Numbered from the stretch's first letter, positions 8,503 through 17,323 are shown. The stretch is 64,000 bases of DNA from a bacterium (GCA_024742475.1 JANSYI010000014.1:154906-218905), one strand, 5' to 3'. The notes: generated by a model not told the origin, from the letters alone. Numbers and translations are program-made.

Positions 8503-8518
8503 CGGCACGCATCCTGCA
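8503..8518 (+). promoter_or_regulatory. Sigma-54 (-24/-12) promoter of the flgB operon
   Basis: CGGCACG-N4-CTGCA, matching the TGGCACG-N4-TTGCA consensus with the required GG-N10-GC spacing (GG 8504-8505, GC 8516-8517). It lies 38 bases before the flgB ATG and just after the gene for a sigma-54 activator. The predicted transcript would start about 8529. Confidence 0.75.
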
Positions 8519-8555
8519 CTGCATTGTCTTTGATCCCCGCAAAGCAGGTTTCCTC

Positions 8556-8951
8556 ATGATCAACGGCCTCAACAAAACGACCGACGCCATGGCCAACGGC
8601 CTCACGTTCCATCGTCGGCGCCACGCGGTTCTCGCGGGCAACGTCGCCAACTCCGACACCCCGGGCTATCGCCCGCTGGATCTGGTGCGCGGCAAGGCAT
8701 CACCGCTCGAGCTCGGCCTCGAGCAAACGAGCGAGCTCCACCTCCCCGAGGCGGGCACCACCGACCCAGGCCGGGGCGAGACCTTCTTCGACGACGAAGG
8801 CGCGGAGCCGGGGCTCGACGGCAACACGGTCAGCGTCGACCGCGAGCTCGCCAAGGTCGACGCCAACCGCGTCCGTTACACCGCCACCTCCCGAATGATC
8901 TCCAAGCGCCTCGCGGCCCTCCGCTACGCGGCAACCGACGGCATGGGCTGA
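8556..8951 (+). CDS. flgB: FlgB, flagellar proximal rod protein
   Basis: Rod protein exported through the flagellar type III apparatus. 131 aa with the diagnostic N-terminal motif RRRHAVLAGNVANSDTPGYR (ANxxTPGY) shared by rod/hook proteins, and a C-terminal amphipathic helix region (NRVRYTATSRMISKRLAALR). Length fits FlgB. First gene of the long plus-strand rod/MS-ring/export operon, behind the sigma-54 promoter at 8503-8518. flgC begins 10 bases after its stop. Confidence 0.96.
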   Translation: MINGLNKTTDAMANGLTFHRRRHAVLAGNVANSDTPGYRPLDLVRGKASPLELGLEQTSELHLPEAGTTDPGRGETFFDDEGAEPGLDGNTVSVDRELAKVDANRVRYTATSRMISKRLAALRYAATDGMG

Positions 8952-8961
8952 TTGAGAACCG

Positions 8962-9399
8962 ATGGATTTCTTCACCTCGATGGAAGTTTCCGCCTCTGGG
9001 CTCGCTGCCGAGCGCACGCGGATGAACATGGCCTCCTCCAACATGGCCAACGCCCACACGACGCGAAGCGCCGATGGCGGACCGTACGCTCGCAAGACCG
9101 TATCTCTCGAGTCGGTCGACGTGATGCGTGGGCCAGCGCTCAGCTTCGACAACGTGTTCGAGGGCACCAGCAAGGGGGTCCGCGTCGCCGCGATCGAAGA
9201 GGACCAGAACCCGCCGCGCCTCGAATATGACCCGGGTCATCCCGACGCCGACATCAACGGCTACGTCGCGTTTCCCAACGTCAACGTGGTCGAGGAGATG
9301 GTCGACATGATCACCGCGAGCCGTGCGTACGAAGCCGGCGTCACCGCGCTCGACACGGCCGTCTCGATGGCTGAGCGCGCCACGGAGATCGGCGGCTGA
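8962..9399 (+). CDS. flgC: FlgC, flagellar proximal rod protein
   Basis: Second proximal rod subunit, 145 aa. N-terminal MDFFTSMEVSASGLAAERTR with MASSNMANAHTTRS, the FlgC form of the rod ANxxT motif, and C-terminal YVAFPNVNVVEEMVDMITAS plus SRAYEAGVTALDTAVSMAER, which are family signatures. The central part is short, as usual for FlgC. fliE follows two bases after the stop. Confidence 0.97.
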   Translation: MDFFTSMEVSASGLAAERTRMNMASSNMANAHTTRSADGGPYARKTVSLESVDVMRGPALSFDNVFEGTSKGVRVAAIEEDQNPPRLEYDPGHPDADINGYVAFPNVNVVEEMVDMITASRAYEAGVTALDTAVSMAERATEIGG

Positions 9400-9401
9400 G
9401 C

Positions 9402-9695
9402 ATGACCACCATCTCCAAGCACCTGCCGATCTCCCGCACGCAGAGCGTGCCGCGGGAGGAGTCGACGGACGACAAGGGCTTCGGCGACGTCCTCGCCGAC
9501 GGCCTCGAAAAGGCCCGCGATGCCGAGACTCAGGCCAACGACCTCGGCGAGCGCTTCGCCGCCGGAGATCCCACCGTGGGCATCCACGAGATGATGATCT
9601 CCGCCGAGCGAGCCGGGATCTCCCTGCGCTACGCCGTGACGCTGAAGAACAAGGCCATCGAAGCCTATCGCGATCTGATGAACACGCCTCTGTAG
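9402..9695 (+). CDS. fliE: FliE, MS-ring/rod junction protein
   Basis: Small exported protein that joins the MS ring to the rod, 97 aa. After a variable N-terminus it has the conserved C-terminal half: TVGIHEMMISAERAGISLRY, AVTLKNKAIEAYRDLMNTPL, typical of FliE (MIAxxKAxxSLxxxVxVRNKxxEAYxEIMxMxV). Size and location between flgC and fliF support the call. Confidence 0.96.
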   Translation: MTTISKHLPISRTQSVPREESTDDKGFGDVLADGLEKARDAETQANDLGERFAAGDPTVGIHEMMISAERAGISLRYAVTLKNKAIEAYRDLMNTPL

Positions 9696-9709
9696 ACGAC
9701 TAGTCCTCC

Positions 9710-11443
9710 ATGGCCGACCAAGACGACAAGACGCCCCAAGAGACCCCCTCGACGACCAGTGCGACCCCCGTGGGTCAGTTCGTCGGGCTGTGGAACAAGC
9801 TGGGTGTCCGCCAGAAGGTCGTCGGGATCGTCGCGATCGTGGCCCTCATCGCCGGCCTGTCGTGGATGTCGATGAGGGAAGCGCCAATGCAGGGCGAGAT
9901 CCTCTTCGCCAACCTGTCGCAGGAAGACGCGGGCAGGCTCGTGCAAGAGCTGCAGACCCGAAACGTCCCCTACGAGCTGGTCGCGGGCGGCACCGCAATC
10001 GAGGTGCCCAAGGACCAAGTCCACGAGCTCCGCCTCACGCTCGCCGCCGACGGTGCATCTCCGTCCGGGGGCACCGGCGTCGGGTTCGAGCTCTTCGACA
10101 GGCAGTCGTTCGGCGCGACGAACTTCGTCGAGCAGACGAACTTTCGCAGGGCGCTCGAGGGGGAGCTCGCTCGCACGATCAGCTCGCTGGCGAGCGTCGA
10201 GCGTGCACGCGTTCACATCGCCACGGGCAAGCGCTCGCTGTACGCCCGCAAGGACGACCCCCCCACCGCTTCCATCGTCGTCTCACTCAAGCCGGGGACG
10301 ACGCTCGACCCGGCGCAGCGCCGCGGCATCGTCAACCTGGTGTCCAGCAGCGTCGATGGCCTCACCGCCGAGAACGTCGCGCTCGTCGACGGCAACGGCA
10401 ACGCCTTGAGCACACCCGGCTCCGACATGGAAGAAGCCGAGGTCGCCATGGAGCTCGAGCGCACGCTCGCCGCTCGCGTCGAGGCGATGATCGAGCCCGT
10501 GGTCGGGCCGGGCAACGTCAAGGTCACCGTGACCGCCGACGTCGACCGCGCCCAGGTCGAGCGCACCGAGAGAAAGTACGACCAAGGCCCCGACAACATC
10601 GCTCTGGCGAGCGAAGAACGGCACGTCAGCGGTGGCAACGCCGTCGGCAACAACGGGGGCGTCGCGGGTGCACGCGGCAACCTTCCTGGCGCCGAAGGTG
10701 CCGGCGGTGGTGGTGGCGGCGCGGGTGCAGGCGGCCAAAACCTGCACGAGATCAAGAACTACGAGGTCAACCAAGTCATCGAGCGCACGGTTGGACCTCG
10801 TCAGCGTGTCCGACGCCTGCACGTCGCCGTGCTGCTCAACGAGGAAGTCGACGAAGAGGGCGCTCCAGTCACGCGAACGCCCGAGCAGCTGAAGAGCCTC
10901 GAAGCGCTCGCACGCAAGGCAGCAGGGCTCGACGACCAGCGCGGAGACGGCATCGAGCTGCTCTCGGTGCCCTTCGTCAAGCCCGACCTCGAAGCTGGGG
11001 TCGAGGTTGCGCCCGCCGACGTCACCGGGGCCGAGCTTCCGCCGGTCTGGATGATGGCCGCGGCCGCGGGCGCAGCGTTGCTCATCATCATCGTGTTCGC
11101 GTTCATCATGATGCGTCGGCGCAAGAAGAAGCGCCAAGCCGCCGAGGCCGAGGCCGAAGCCCAAGCGCAAGAGCTCGAAGCGGGTACGCTGCCCAAGACG
11201 GTCGAGGAGCTCGAAGCGGAGCTGCCCGGAGACGCCGCCGGGGACGAGCGCTCTCTCGAGAAGAAGCCTCGACTCGAAGACCTCGACGAAGACGCCAGCA
11301 ACCTCGAGCGCGCCACGGCGATGGCCGCCGCCGACCCCGAGATTGCGGCTCGCGTCCTCCGCGGCTGGCTGACCAGCACCAAGCGAGGCGCGAAGCCGAC
11401 CATCCCCGCCGCCAACTCCAAGGACTATAGCGAGGCCGCATGA
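9710..11443 (+). CDS. fliF: FliF, flagellar MS-ring protein
   Basis: Membrane ring protein on which the flagellum is built, 577 aa. Two membrane helices (about 40-57 and 445-466, MMAAAAGAALLIIIVFAF) bracket the periplasmic ring-building motifs, including FANLSQEDAGRLVQELQTR, FGATNFVEQTNFRRALEGEL and YEVNQVIERTVGP. A Gly-rich loop of about 30 residues (around 310-345) lies before NQVIERT. The C-terminal segment ATAMAAADPEIAARVLRGWL is the FliG-binding tail. Overlaps fliG by ATGA. Confidence 0.97.
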   Translation: MADQDDKTPQETPSTTSATPVGQFVGLWNKLGVRQKVVGIVAIVALIAGLSWMSMREAPMQGEILFANLSQEDAGRLVQELQTRNVPYELVAGGTAIEVPKDQVHELRLTLAADGASPSGGTGVGFELFDRQSFGATNFVEQTNFRRALEGELARTISSLASVERARVHIATGKRSLYARKDDPPTASIVVSLKPGTTLDPAQRRGIVNLVSSSVDGLTAENVALVDGNGNALSTPGSDMEEAEVAMELERTLAARVEAMIEPVVGPGNVKVTVTADVDRAQVERTERKYDQGPDNIALASEERHVSGGNAVGNNGGVAGARGNLPGAEGAGGGGGGAGAGGQNLHEIKNYEVNQVIERTVGPRQRVRRLHVAVLLNEEVDEEGAPVTRTPEQLKSLEALARKAAGLDDQRGDGIELLSVPFVKPDLEAGVEVAPADVTGAELPPVWMMAAAAGAALLIIIVFAFIMMRRRKKKRQAAEAEAEAQAQELEAGTLPKTVEELEAELPGDAAGDERSLEKKPRLEDLDEDASNLERATAMAAADPEIAARVLRGWLTSTKRGAKPTIPAANSKDYSEAA

Positions 11444-12534
11444 GCACCTCAGCCCTCACCGAGCAACAACGAGCGGCGGCGCTGATCCTCAGCCTCGACC
11501 AGGACGTCGCGCGCACCATCCTTCGGCACCTCGATGACGTCGAGCTGCGTCAGCTGACGCAGATCTCCGCGAGCCTGCCGAAGGTCAAGTCGGATTCACT
11601 CGAAGAGATTGCGAGCATGTTCTGCTCGGCGATGAAGGTGCCGCTGAGCGCAGGTGCCGGTGGCGAGTACGCACGACAGCTCGTGACCGAGGCGGTCGGC
11701 CTCGAGCGTGCGCTGCAGCTGTTCGAGCCACCCCGCGAGGTGCCACCTGCTCTGGAGGCGCTCCGGGCAGCGCACGCCCCTACGCTGGCCGAGCTTCTCG
11801 CCGACGAACATCCGCAGGCCGCCGCCGTGCTCCTGACCCAGCTTCCCGCCCACAAGGCCGCGCAAGTGCTCGAGGTGCTCCCCAACGACAAGCGCCTCGA
11901 TCTGCTCGGGCGCATCGTGGAGCTCGAGGAGGTGCCCATGCAACAGGTGGAGGTTGTCTCCGAGGAGCTCGCCCACGCGCTCGAGGCCGCTGGCGGAATC
12001 GCCTCTCTCGAGACACGCAACGAATTCGACGCGATCCGATTCACCGCGGGAGTCCTCAACGAGATCACCTCCGAGCTCCGAGAGCCCATCCTCGAAGGGA
12101 TCGAAGAGCGCGAGCGTGGCGACGAGGAAGACGACGACGACTTCGACCTCGACGACCTCGACGACGACGACGACGGCGACGGCGACGACGGTGAAGAGGG
12201 GCCGAGCATCGCTCAGCAGATCCGCGACGCGATGTTCACCTTTGAGGACCTCGCCCGGATCTCCGTCCGCGAAGTCCAGCTCCTCATGCGCGAGGTCGAC
12301 AAGGACACGATCCTCATCGCCCTCAAGACCGCGAACGACGACCTGCGCGACCACCTCCTGTCCGGAGTCTCTTCGCGAGCAGCCAAGCAGATTCGCGAGG
12401 AGCTTCCTCTCCTCCCGCCCACCAAGCTCTCCGAGGTGGAGAAGGCCCAGCGCGAGGCGGTCGAGGTGGTCGTCCGACTCGCCGAGTCCGGCCAGATCAA
12501 CCTCCCCGGTGCGGGTGGTGAGGAGATGGTGTGA
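11440..12534 (+). CDS. fliG: FliG, rotor switch protein with acidic insert
   Basis: C-ring protein that contacts FliF and the stators. 364 aa. N-terminal domain with QRAAALILSLDQDVARTILR, middle domain with the ADEHPQAAAVLLTQLP (EHPQ) motif, and C-terminal torque domain with MFTFEDLARISVREVQLLMR and ALKTANDDLRDHLLSGVSSR, where the charged residues that face the stator lie. Unusual: a run of about 25 residues, almost all Asp/Glu with a few Leu/Gly (about 228-253), is inserted before the MFTFEDL segment. Starts and ends overlap fliF and fliH by four bases. Confidence 0.96.
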   Translation: MSTSALTEQQRAAALILSLDQDVARTILRHLDDVELRQLTQISASLPKVKSDSLEEIASMFCSAMKVPLSAGAGGEYARQLVTEAVGLERALQLFEPPREVPPALEALRAAHAPTLAELLADEHPQAAAVLLTQLPAHKAAQVLEVLPNDKRLDLLGRIVELEEVPMQQVEVVSEELAHALEAAGGIASLETRNEFDAIRFTAGVLNEITSELREPILEGIEERERGDEEDDDDFDLDDLDDDDDGDGDDGEEGPSIAQQIRDAMFTFEDLARISVREVQLLMREVDKDTILIALKTANDDLRDHLLSGVSSRAAKQIREELPLLPPTKLSEVEKAQREAVEVVVRLAESGQINLPGAGGEEMV

Positions 12535-13226
12535 CGAAGCTGCGCCCGTTCGTGCCTCCGCCTGCGCCACGCCCGACGAGCGCGACCACGTCGGTGCCCG
12601 CCTTCCCGGTCCGAGCCGAGTCGAGCCCCCAGACGCCGTGTTCGAACCGCGCGTTCGTCCCCCCGCCTCTGCACGACGAGGCCCCCGAGGTCGACCTGCA
12701 GGCGATGCTCGACGCGGCCCAGCAGGAGGTGGACGCCCTGCAGGCCAAGTCCGTATCGCAGGCGGAGACCCTGCAGACCGAGAAGTCCCGCTACCAACAC
12801 GCGCTCTCGGTCATCGAACGCTCGAGGGTCGAGGCCGCCCGCATGATGGCGAAGGACGCCGTCATGCTCGGCATCGAGATTGGACACGCCCTGGCCGCGA
12901 AGGCGTTCGAAGTCGACCGCAGCCAGCTGATCACCCTGATGAACAGCTGTCTGCAAGAGTTCTCGACCGAGCATCCGGTCCAGGTCCGCGTCGCCCCGGC
13001 AGACGCCGACTCGATCCGCGCCCACCTCGAAGCCGAGGGCGCGACCTCCATCGAGGTCCACGGCGACGACGCACTGTCCCCCGGAGACTTGAGCGTCGAA
13101 GCCGAGCAGCTCGTGATCGACTCGCGGCTGACCGAACGCGTGCAGAACCTGCGAGAGGCGCTCGCGGCGACGGTGCGCAGCGACGAACAGCTCGAGCCCG
13201 ACGCGGAAGACGAACCCGAAGCATGA
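12531..13226 (+). CDS. fliH: FliH-like negative regulator of the export ATPase
   Basis: Predicted stalk partner of FliI, 231 aa from a GTG overlapping the fliG stop. The N-terminal 60 residues are Pro-rich and disordered. The middle (about 60-105) is helical with Gln/Glu-rich heptads, and the C-terminal domain (about 110-220) has the FliH/HrpE-type pattern MMAKDAVMLGIEIGHALAAK and VQVRVAPADADSIRAHLEAE. Sequence conservation in this family is low, so position between fliG and fliI is part of the evidence. Confidence 0.88.
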   Translation: MTKLRPFVPPPAPRPTSATTSVPAFPVRAESSPQTPCSNRAFVPPPLHDEAPEVDLQAMLDAAQQEVDALQAKSVSQAETLQTEKSRYQHALSVIERSRVEAARMMAKDAVMLGIEIGHALAAKAFEVDRSQLITLMNSCLQEFSTEHPVQVRVAPADADSIRAHLEAEGATSIEVHGDDALSPGDLSVEAEQLVIDSRLTERVQNLREALAATVRSDEQLEPDAEDEPEA

Positions 13227-14530
13227 TCCCCGCCCGCGCACTGTCGGCGTTCCGCACCGCACTCGAGCACCCCAACCTCGGGAATCGATACGGTCGCATC
13301 ATTCGCGCCTCGGGCACGGTGCTCGAGGCAGAGCTCCCGTCGGTGCAGGTCGGCGACATCGTGCAGGTGATGGTCGAGCACGGCAGCGTGCAAGCCGAGG
13401 TCGTCGGCTTCAAGGGAGGCGCCGGCCTGCTCATGCCCTACGGCAGCATCGAGGGCGTGCGTCCAGGTGCACGCGTCCGCGTCCGCGGTCTGGGGGCCAT
13501 GGTCGGGGTCGGCCCTGAGCTGATCGGCCGGGTCATCGACCCCTTCGGCGAACCACTCGATGGCAAACCGAAGCCACACACGGTCGGGTCATTGCCGCTC
13601 GAGCGGCCCGCACCGGCCCCGCACGAGCGACGGCCCATCACCGAGCCGTTCGAGACGGGCGTTCGCGTGATCGACGGGCTGCTCACCGCCGGTCGCGGCC
13701 AACGTGTCGGCCTCTTTGCGGGCGCAGGCGTCGGCAAGACGGTCCTGATCCGGCAGATCGCGACCCAAGCCAAGGCCGACGTCAAAGTGATCGCCCTCAT
13801 CGGTGAACGAGGCTGCGAGGTCGCCGACGTAATGCACCAGTTCGACCTGGAGAGCTCCGTCCTGGTCGTCGCCACCTCGGACCGCTCGCCGCTCGAGCGC
13901 GCGCGAGGTGCGTTGGCCGCCACCGCGATCGCGGAGTCCTTTGCCGCCGAGGGCAAGGAGGTCCTGCTCGTCGTCGACTCGCTCACGCGCTACGCCATGG
14001 CACGGCGCGAGGTGGGACTGGCCGCGGGCGAGCTCCCGGCGACCAAGGGTTATCCGCCTTCGGTCTTCGCCCTGCTCCCGCAGCTGCTCGAGAGGGTGGC
14101 GCCTCTGCGATCCGGCGGCTCGATCACCGCGTTCTACACGGTGCTGGTCGAGGGCGACGATCTCTCCGACCCCGTCGCGGACTCCGCCCGCTCGCTGCTC
14201 GACGGACACATCGTGTTGTCGCGAGACCTTGCAGCGCGCGGGCATTTCCCCGCCGTCGACGTCCTCCCCAGCGCGTCACGTGTGATGCGGCAGGTGTGTG
14301 ACGAGACGGCCCTCGACCTTGCCGGCCAAGCAAGGGCGCTGCTCGCGAACCGCTCGGAGGTCGAAGATCTCCGCCGACTCGGCGCCTACCAGCCCGGACA
14401 AAACGCCGACTTCGATCGCGTCATGCAGACCGGAGCGAGCCTGGACGGCTGGGCCACGCAGCGGCCCGAGGAGCACAGCGACCGTGAGAGCGCCCTGCAA
14501 GCGCTGGCCACCGCCCTGTCGGGTGCGTAG
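13223..14530 (+). CDS. fliI: FliI, flagellum-specific export ATPase
   Basis: F1-beta-like ATPase that energises flagellar export. Start is ATG 13223, overlapping the fliH stop as ATGA, giving 435 aa, the normal family length; a longer in-frame extension upstream is overlap with fliG/fliH and is rejected. Signatures: Walker A FAGAGVGKTVLIRQIA (about 170-185), IGERGCEVADVM, Walker B LLVVDSLTRYAMARREV, GYPPSVFALLPQLLERVAPL, and FYTVLVEGDDLSDPVADSAR. A partial decayed second copy of this last region lies immediately downstream (14672-14876). Confidence 0.97.
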   Translation: MIPARALSAFRTALEHPNLGNRYGRIIRASGTVLEAELPSVQVGDIVQVMVEHGSVQAEVVGFKGGAGLLMPYGSIEGVRPGARVRVRGLGAMVGVGPELIGRVIDPFGEPLDGKPKPHTVGSLPLERPAPAPHERRPITEPFETGVRVIDGLLTAGRGQRVGLFAGAGVGKTVLIRQIATQAKADVKVIALIGERGCEVADVMHQFDLESSVLVVATSDRSPLERARGALAATAIAESFAAEGKEVLLVVDSLTRYAMARREVGLAAGELPATKGYPPSVFALLPQLLERVAPLRSGGSITAFYTVLVEGDDLSDPVADSARSLLDGHIVLSRDLAARGHFPAVDVLPSASRVMRQVCDETALDLAGQARALLANRSEVEDLRRLGAYQPGQNADFDRVMQTGASLDGWATQRPEEHSDRESALQALATALSGA

Positions 14531-14671
14531 TTCGAGCACGCGAGGGCTGTTCGAATGTGACGCGACCCGTCCCATGGGCGGCCGTAGACATGCGCGTTCG
14601 GAAGAAGCACGCGTCCGGGGTAAACACCTCGGGCGTGCGGCCGACTCAGTCCACGCCACGTCTTCAGCCGT

Positions 14672-14876
14672 CCGGCCAAGATCGGGCGCCCCTCGTCGTC
14701 TTCAGCGCGCCTGCCGCTGTTGGCAGCCCGGGTGGCCCCTCTTCGGTCTGGTGGATCGATCTCGGCGTCTCTACACAGTTTCTGTGGAGGCTGACGACCT
14801 GTCCGACGCAGTAGCCAACGCGGCGCGCGAGCTCCCCGGTAGGTACACCACGGTGTCCCGAGGGGGTCCGTCATGA
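14672..14876 (+). pseudogene. Decayed partial copy of fliI between fliI and fliJ
   Basis: The 342-base gap between fliI and fliJ contains a remnant of the fliI 3' region. From 14711 one frame reads LPLLAARVAPLRSGGSISA, matching LPQLLERVAPLRSGGSITA of FliI (parent bases about 14079-14135). A one-base insertion near 14767 then moves the match to another frame, which reads LYTVSVEADDLSDAVANAAR and ends VSRGGPS, matching FYTVLVEGDDLSDPVADSAR and its continuation. DNA identity over the best part is roughly three quarters by eye. Weaker similarity extends back to about 14672 and perhaps 14555. The remnant's final stop overlaps the fliJ ATG. No intact frame covers it, so it is called a pseudogene fragment. 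The remainder of the gap (14531-14671) shows no convincing gene. Confidence 0.8.
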
Positions 14877-15325
14877 GCGACGCCCGCCGACAGCTGCGCA
14901 ACGCGAAGAAACTGGTGCGGCTTCGCCTGGTCGAGCAGAGCCGGGCTTCGATGAAGGTCGCCCAGACGCAAGAACGCATCCACCAAGCGACCGAGGCCCT
15001 CGCGGCAGCGGAACGCGCGATCGAAGACGGTGACCGAGAGTTCACCGAGCAGTCGCCACGATGGGGTTCGATCTCCAGCTTCGAGGCGGCGCTCGCTCGC
15101 CGCGAGGCGAGGACTGGAGACGTCGTCGCCCACAACAAAGAGGTGGAAGACGGCCAGCAGGCGCAAGAGGAGGCCATCGACGAGCTTCGAGCTCACGACG
15201 CCCGCCTCTCCGCGGCTGAGCAGCTCGTGCTGCTTCACCGTCAGCGCCTCCGAAGAACGCTCGAGCGACTCGAGCAGACGATCACCGACGACCTCAGCGT
15301 GCTCAAGAAGAGTCAGGACTCATGA
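14873..15325 (+). CDS. fliJ: FliJ-like export chaperone/ATPase stalk protein
   Basis: 150-aa, almost entirely helical, charged coiled-coil protein, as expected for FliJ, the central stalk of the FliI hexamer and chaperone-escort factor. The N-terminus RRQLRNAKKLVRLRLVEQSR resembles the basic start of FliJ proteins. There is Gln/Glu/Arg-rich heptad pattern through residue 145. Family conservation is poor, so the call leans on size, structure and position between fliI and fliK. The ATG overlaps the stop of the fliI remnant; fliK overlaps its own stop. Confidence 0.82.
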   Translation: MSDARRQLRNAKKLVRLRLVEQSRASMKVAQTQERIHQATEALAAAERAIEDGDREFTEQSPRWGSISSFEAALARREARTGDVVAHNKEVEDGQQAQEEAIDELRAHDARLSAAEQLVLLHRQRLRRTLERLEQTITDDLSVLKKSQDS

Positions 15326-16602
15326 CCAAGACCAACTTTGCCGCCAAGTCCGACGCGGTCATGCCGCGAAAGCGCAACGTGCTCCGCAAGAAGGCCCCCG
15401 CCGGGTTCGCGGAGATTCTCGACGAGCAGACCGGGTTCCCCAGCAAGGGCAAGACCAAGCTGCAGCCCGCGGCGACGATCAAGCCCCCGGTGGAGACCAA
15501 GGCCGAGACCCAGACCGAGGCCGAGGCCAAAGCCAAGACCAAGGCCAAGCCCCGCTACGAAGCCGCGTCGACCGAGTTTCACTTCGACGATCTGCGAGGC
15601 CCCACGGGGACCGTGATCGCAGACATGGAGCTGCGCGTGCCCACGCAAGGTCGCGAGGAGCCGGGCGAAGAACGCATTCAGAAACAGACGCTGCCCTACG
15701 CGCGCACTCGCGGCACCTTCGTCCGGATCCCCACGTTCTCGGACCTCGGCCGCGACGCCGTCGACCCCGATCCTGTCCCGGTTCGGGCGATGTCCGACGA
15801 CCCTTGGCTCCCCCCCGCGCCCAACTGGGGTGAGAGTCGTGGCCCCGATCCTGAGCTCGTCCAGACACCGCCAGAGGAAGGTGTGCTGGCGATGGCGGCC
15901 CTGGTCCAGGGCGACGGGGAGTTCGAGGTGTCCGAAAAGCTCGGCTGGGAGTCGCTCGATCCGAGCGTGGAGCCGATGGTCGACCTCGAGGATGCGCTCA
16001 GCGCGTTGGAGTTTGCGCTCACCGTCGAAGACGACGCGGCGCCGATCGACGACGAAGCCGCCAACTTCCTTCCCATGGCCGACTTCGACACGCCGGTGGA
16101 GACCCCGGCCCACACGCCATCGTTTCTCTCGGCAGCACCGACCGTGATCCCTGAGGCGGGCCCGACCTACGGTGCCGAGGGCAACATGTTCACCGCCGCC
16201 GATCCCGAGGGACCCGTCGCACGCAACGTCGAGGTGTTTCGCACCGCGCTCAACCGCGCCGCGATCACGGTCGACACCGACGAGGGCCAGATCGAGCTGG
16301 CGATCACGACCGCGGGCAAACACGTGATGGTCGAAGCCACCACCGCAGGCGGCTTCAACGACGCGATTCAGCGCGACCTCGACGCGCTTCGCTCCGCCCT
16401 CGAGCGCCACGACCTCGAGCTGACCGAGCTCTCGTTCAACGAGCCTCGCGGCGGCGGAGGCGGAGGCCAGTCCGACCAACCTCGACACGCCGAGCCTCCA
16501 TCGATCGTCCCCGCGCCCGAACACGGGGAGCGAGACGTCGGGTTCGGAGATGACGGCCGCCAGACATGGGTCGTGCCCACCGGGTTCCGCGTCGTCGCGT
16601 GA
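15322..16602 (+). CDS. fliK: FliK-like hook-length control protein
   Basis: 426 aa. A long disordered N-terminal two thirds (Ala/Lys/Thr/Pro/Asp rich, with a KAETQTEAEAKAKTKAKP repeat near residues 55-75) precedes a C-terminal domain (about 305-380) with LNRAAITVDTDEGQIELAIT and HVMVEATTAGGFNDAIQRDL, reminiscent of the FliK C-terminal fold that acts on FlhB. This ruler-plus-switch layout, and the position between fliJ and flgD, are as in other flagellar operons. The tail is Gly-rich, then charged. Sequence identity to known FliK cannot be judged here. Confidence 0.8.
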   Translation: MTKTNFAAKSDAVMPRKRNVLRKKAPAGFAEILDEQTGFPSKGKTKLQPAATIKPPVETKAETQTEAEAKAKTKAKPRYEAASTEFHFDDLRGPTGTVIADMELRVPTQGREEPGEERIQKQTLPYARTRGTFVRIPTFSDLGRDAVDPDPVPVRAMSDDPWLPPAPNWGESRGPDPELVQTPPEEGVLAMAALVQGDGEFEVSEKLGWESLDPSVEPMVDLEDALSALEFALTVEDDAAPIDDEAANFLPMADFDTPVETPAHTPSFLSAAPTVIPEAGPTYGAEGNMFTAADPEGPVARNVEVFRTALNRAAITVDTDEGQIELAITTAGKHVMVEATTAGGFNDAIQRDLDALRSALERHDLELTELSFNEPRGGGGGGQSDQPRHAEPPSIVPAPEHGERDVGFGDDGRQTWVVPTGFRVVA

Positions 16603-16645
16603 CCGAGACCAAGACCTGACCCGGACCTGACCAGGAGAAGAGCCC

Positions 16646-17323
16646 ATGCGAGTCGAAGGCACCAGCGAGAACCCTCTGTACACGCCCCCGGAGCTGCCGG
16701 AGGACAACAAGACCGAGCAGGATCAGTTCCTTCAGCTCCTCGTTGCCCAGATGCAGAACCAGGATCCGCTCGACCCGCAAGACGGCGCGGATTTCGTGGC
16801 CCAGCTGGCGCAGTTCACCAACATCGAGCTGGGTCTCGAGACCAACGAGCGCCTCGCGGGACTGCAGGCGAGCGGCCAGTCGGACTCCCGTGCGGCGATG
16901 ATGGATCTGGTCGGCAAGTCGATCGACGCCGAGTTCAACGCCTTCCGCCTCACCGAAGACTCGACACCACTCGACCTGCGCCTCGACCTCGAGGGACCCG
17001 CCGACGACGTGGAAGTCGTGATCAAGGACGAGAACGGCGACCCGGTGCACCGCATCGATCTCGGCAAGCGAGGCGAAGGCGAGAGCGATTTCAGCTGGGA
17101 CGGCATGGGAAGCGATGGCAAGCCGCTTCCACCCGGCAACTACACCGTGGAGATCACGGCCACCACCGAGGAGGGGAGCGTGGACGCCCGCGCCATCGTC
17201 TCGGGGACCGCGAGCTCCGTAGAGTTCACTGAAGACGGCGCCACGATGTTCGGTTTCGGCTCCTTGCTGCTCGATCCCGGCTCGATTCTCTCTCTCACCG
17301 CGGTGACCGAACCGGACGCCTAG
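16646..17323 (+). CDS. flgD: FlgD, hook-capping scaffold protein
   Basis: Exported scaffold for hook assembly, 225 aa. The conserved N-terminal region QDQFLQLLVAQMQNQDPLDP, then FVAQLAQFTNIELGLETNER, is diagnostic. The C-terminal part contains the FLG/FlgD Ig-like and tudor-like folds (FSWDGMGSDGKPLPPGNYTV). Starts after a 43-base gap with a GGAG-type ribosome site (ACCAGGAGAAGAGCCC). flgE follows after 35 bases with AAGGAG. Confidence 0.96.
   Translation: MRVEGTSENPLYTPPELPEDNKTEQDQFLQLLVAQMQNQDPLDPQDGADFVAQLAQFTNIELGLETNERLAGLQASGQSDSRAAMMDLVGKSIDAEFNAFRLTEDSTPLDLRLDLEGPADDVEVVIKDENGDPVHRIDLGKRGEGESDFSWDGMGSDGKPLPPGNYTVEITATTEEGSVDARAIVSGTASSVEFTEDGATMFGFGSLLLDPGSILSLTAVTEPDA

Noticed and set aside
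11954..14530. An 858-codon open frame that ends with FliI
   Set aside because: The part before 13223 is Ser/Arg/Pro-rich shadow of fliG and fliH; FliI family sequence starts at ATG 13223.
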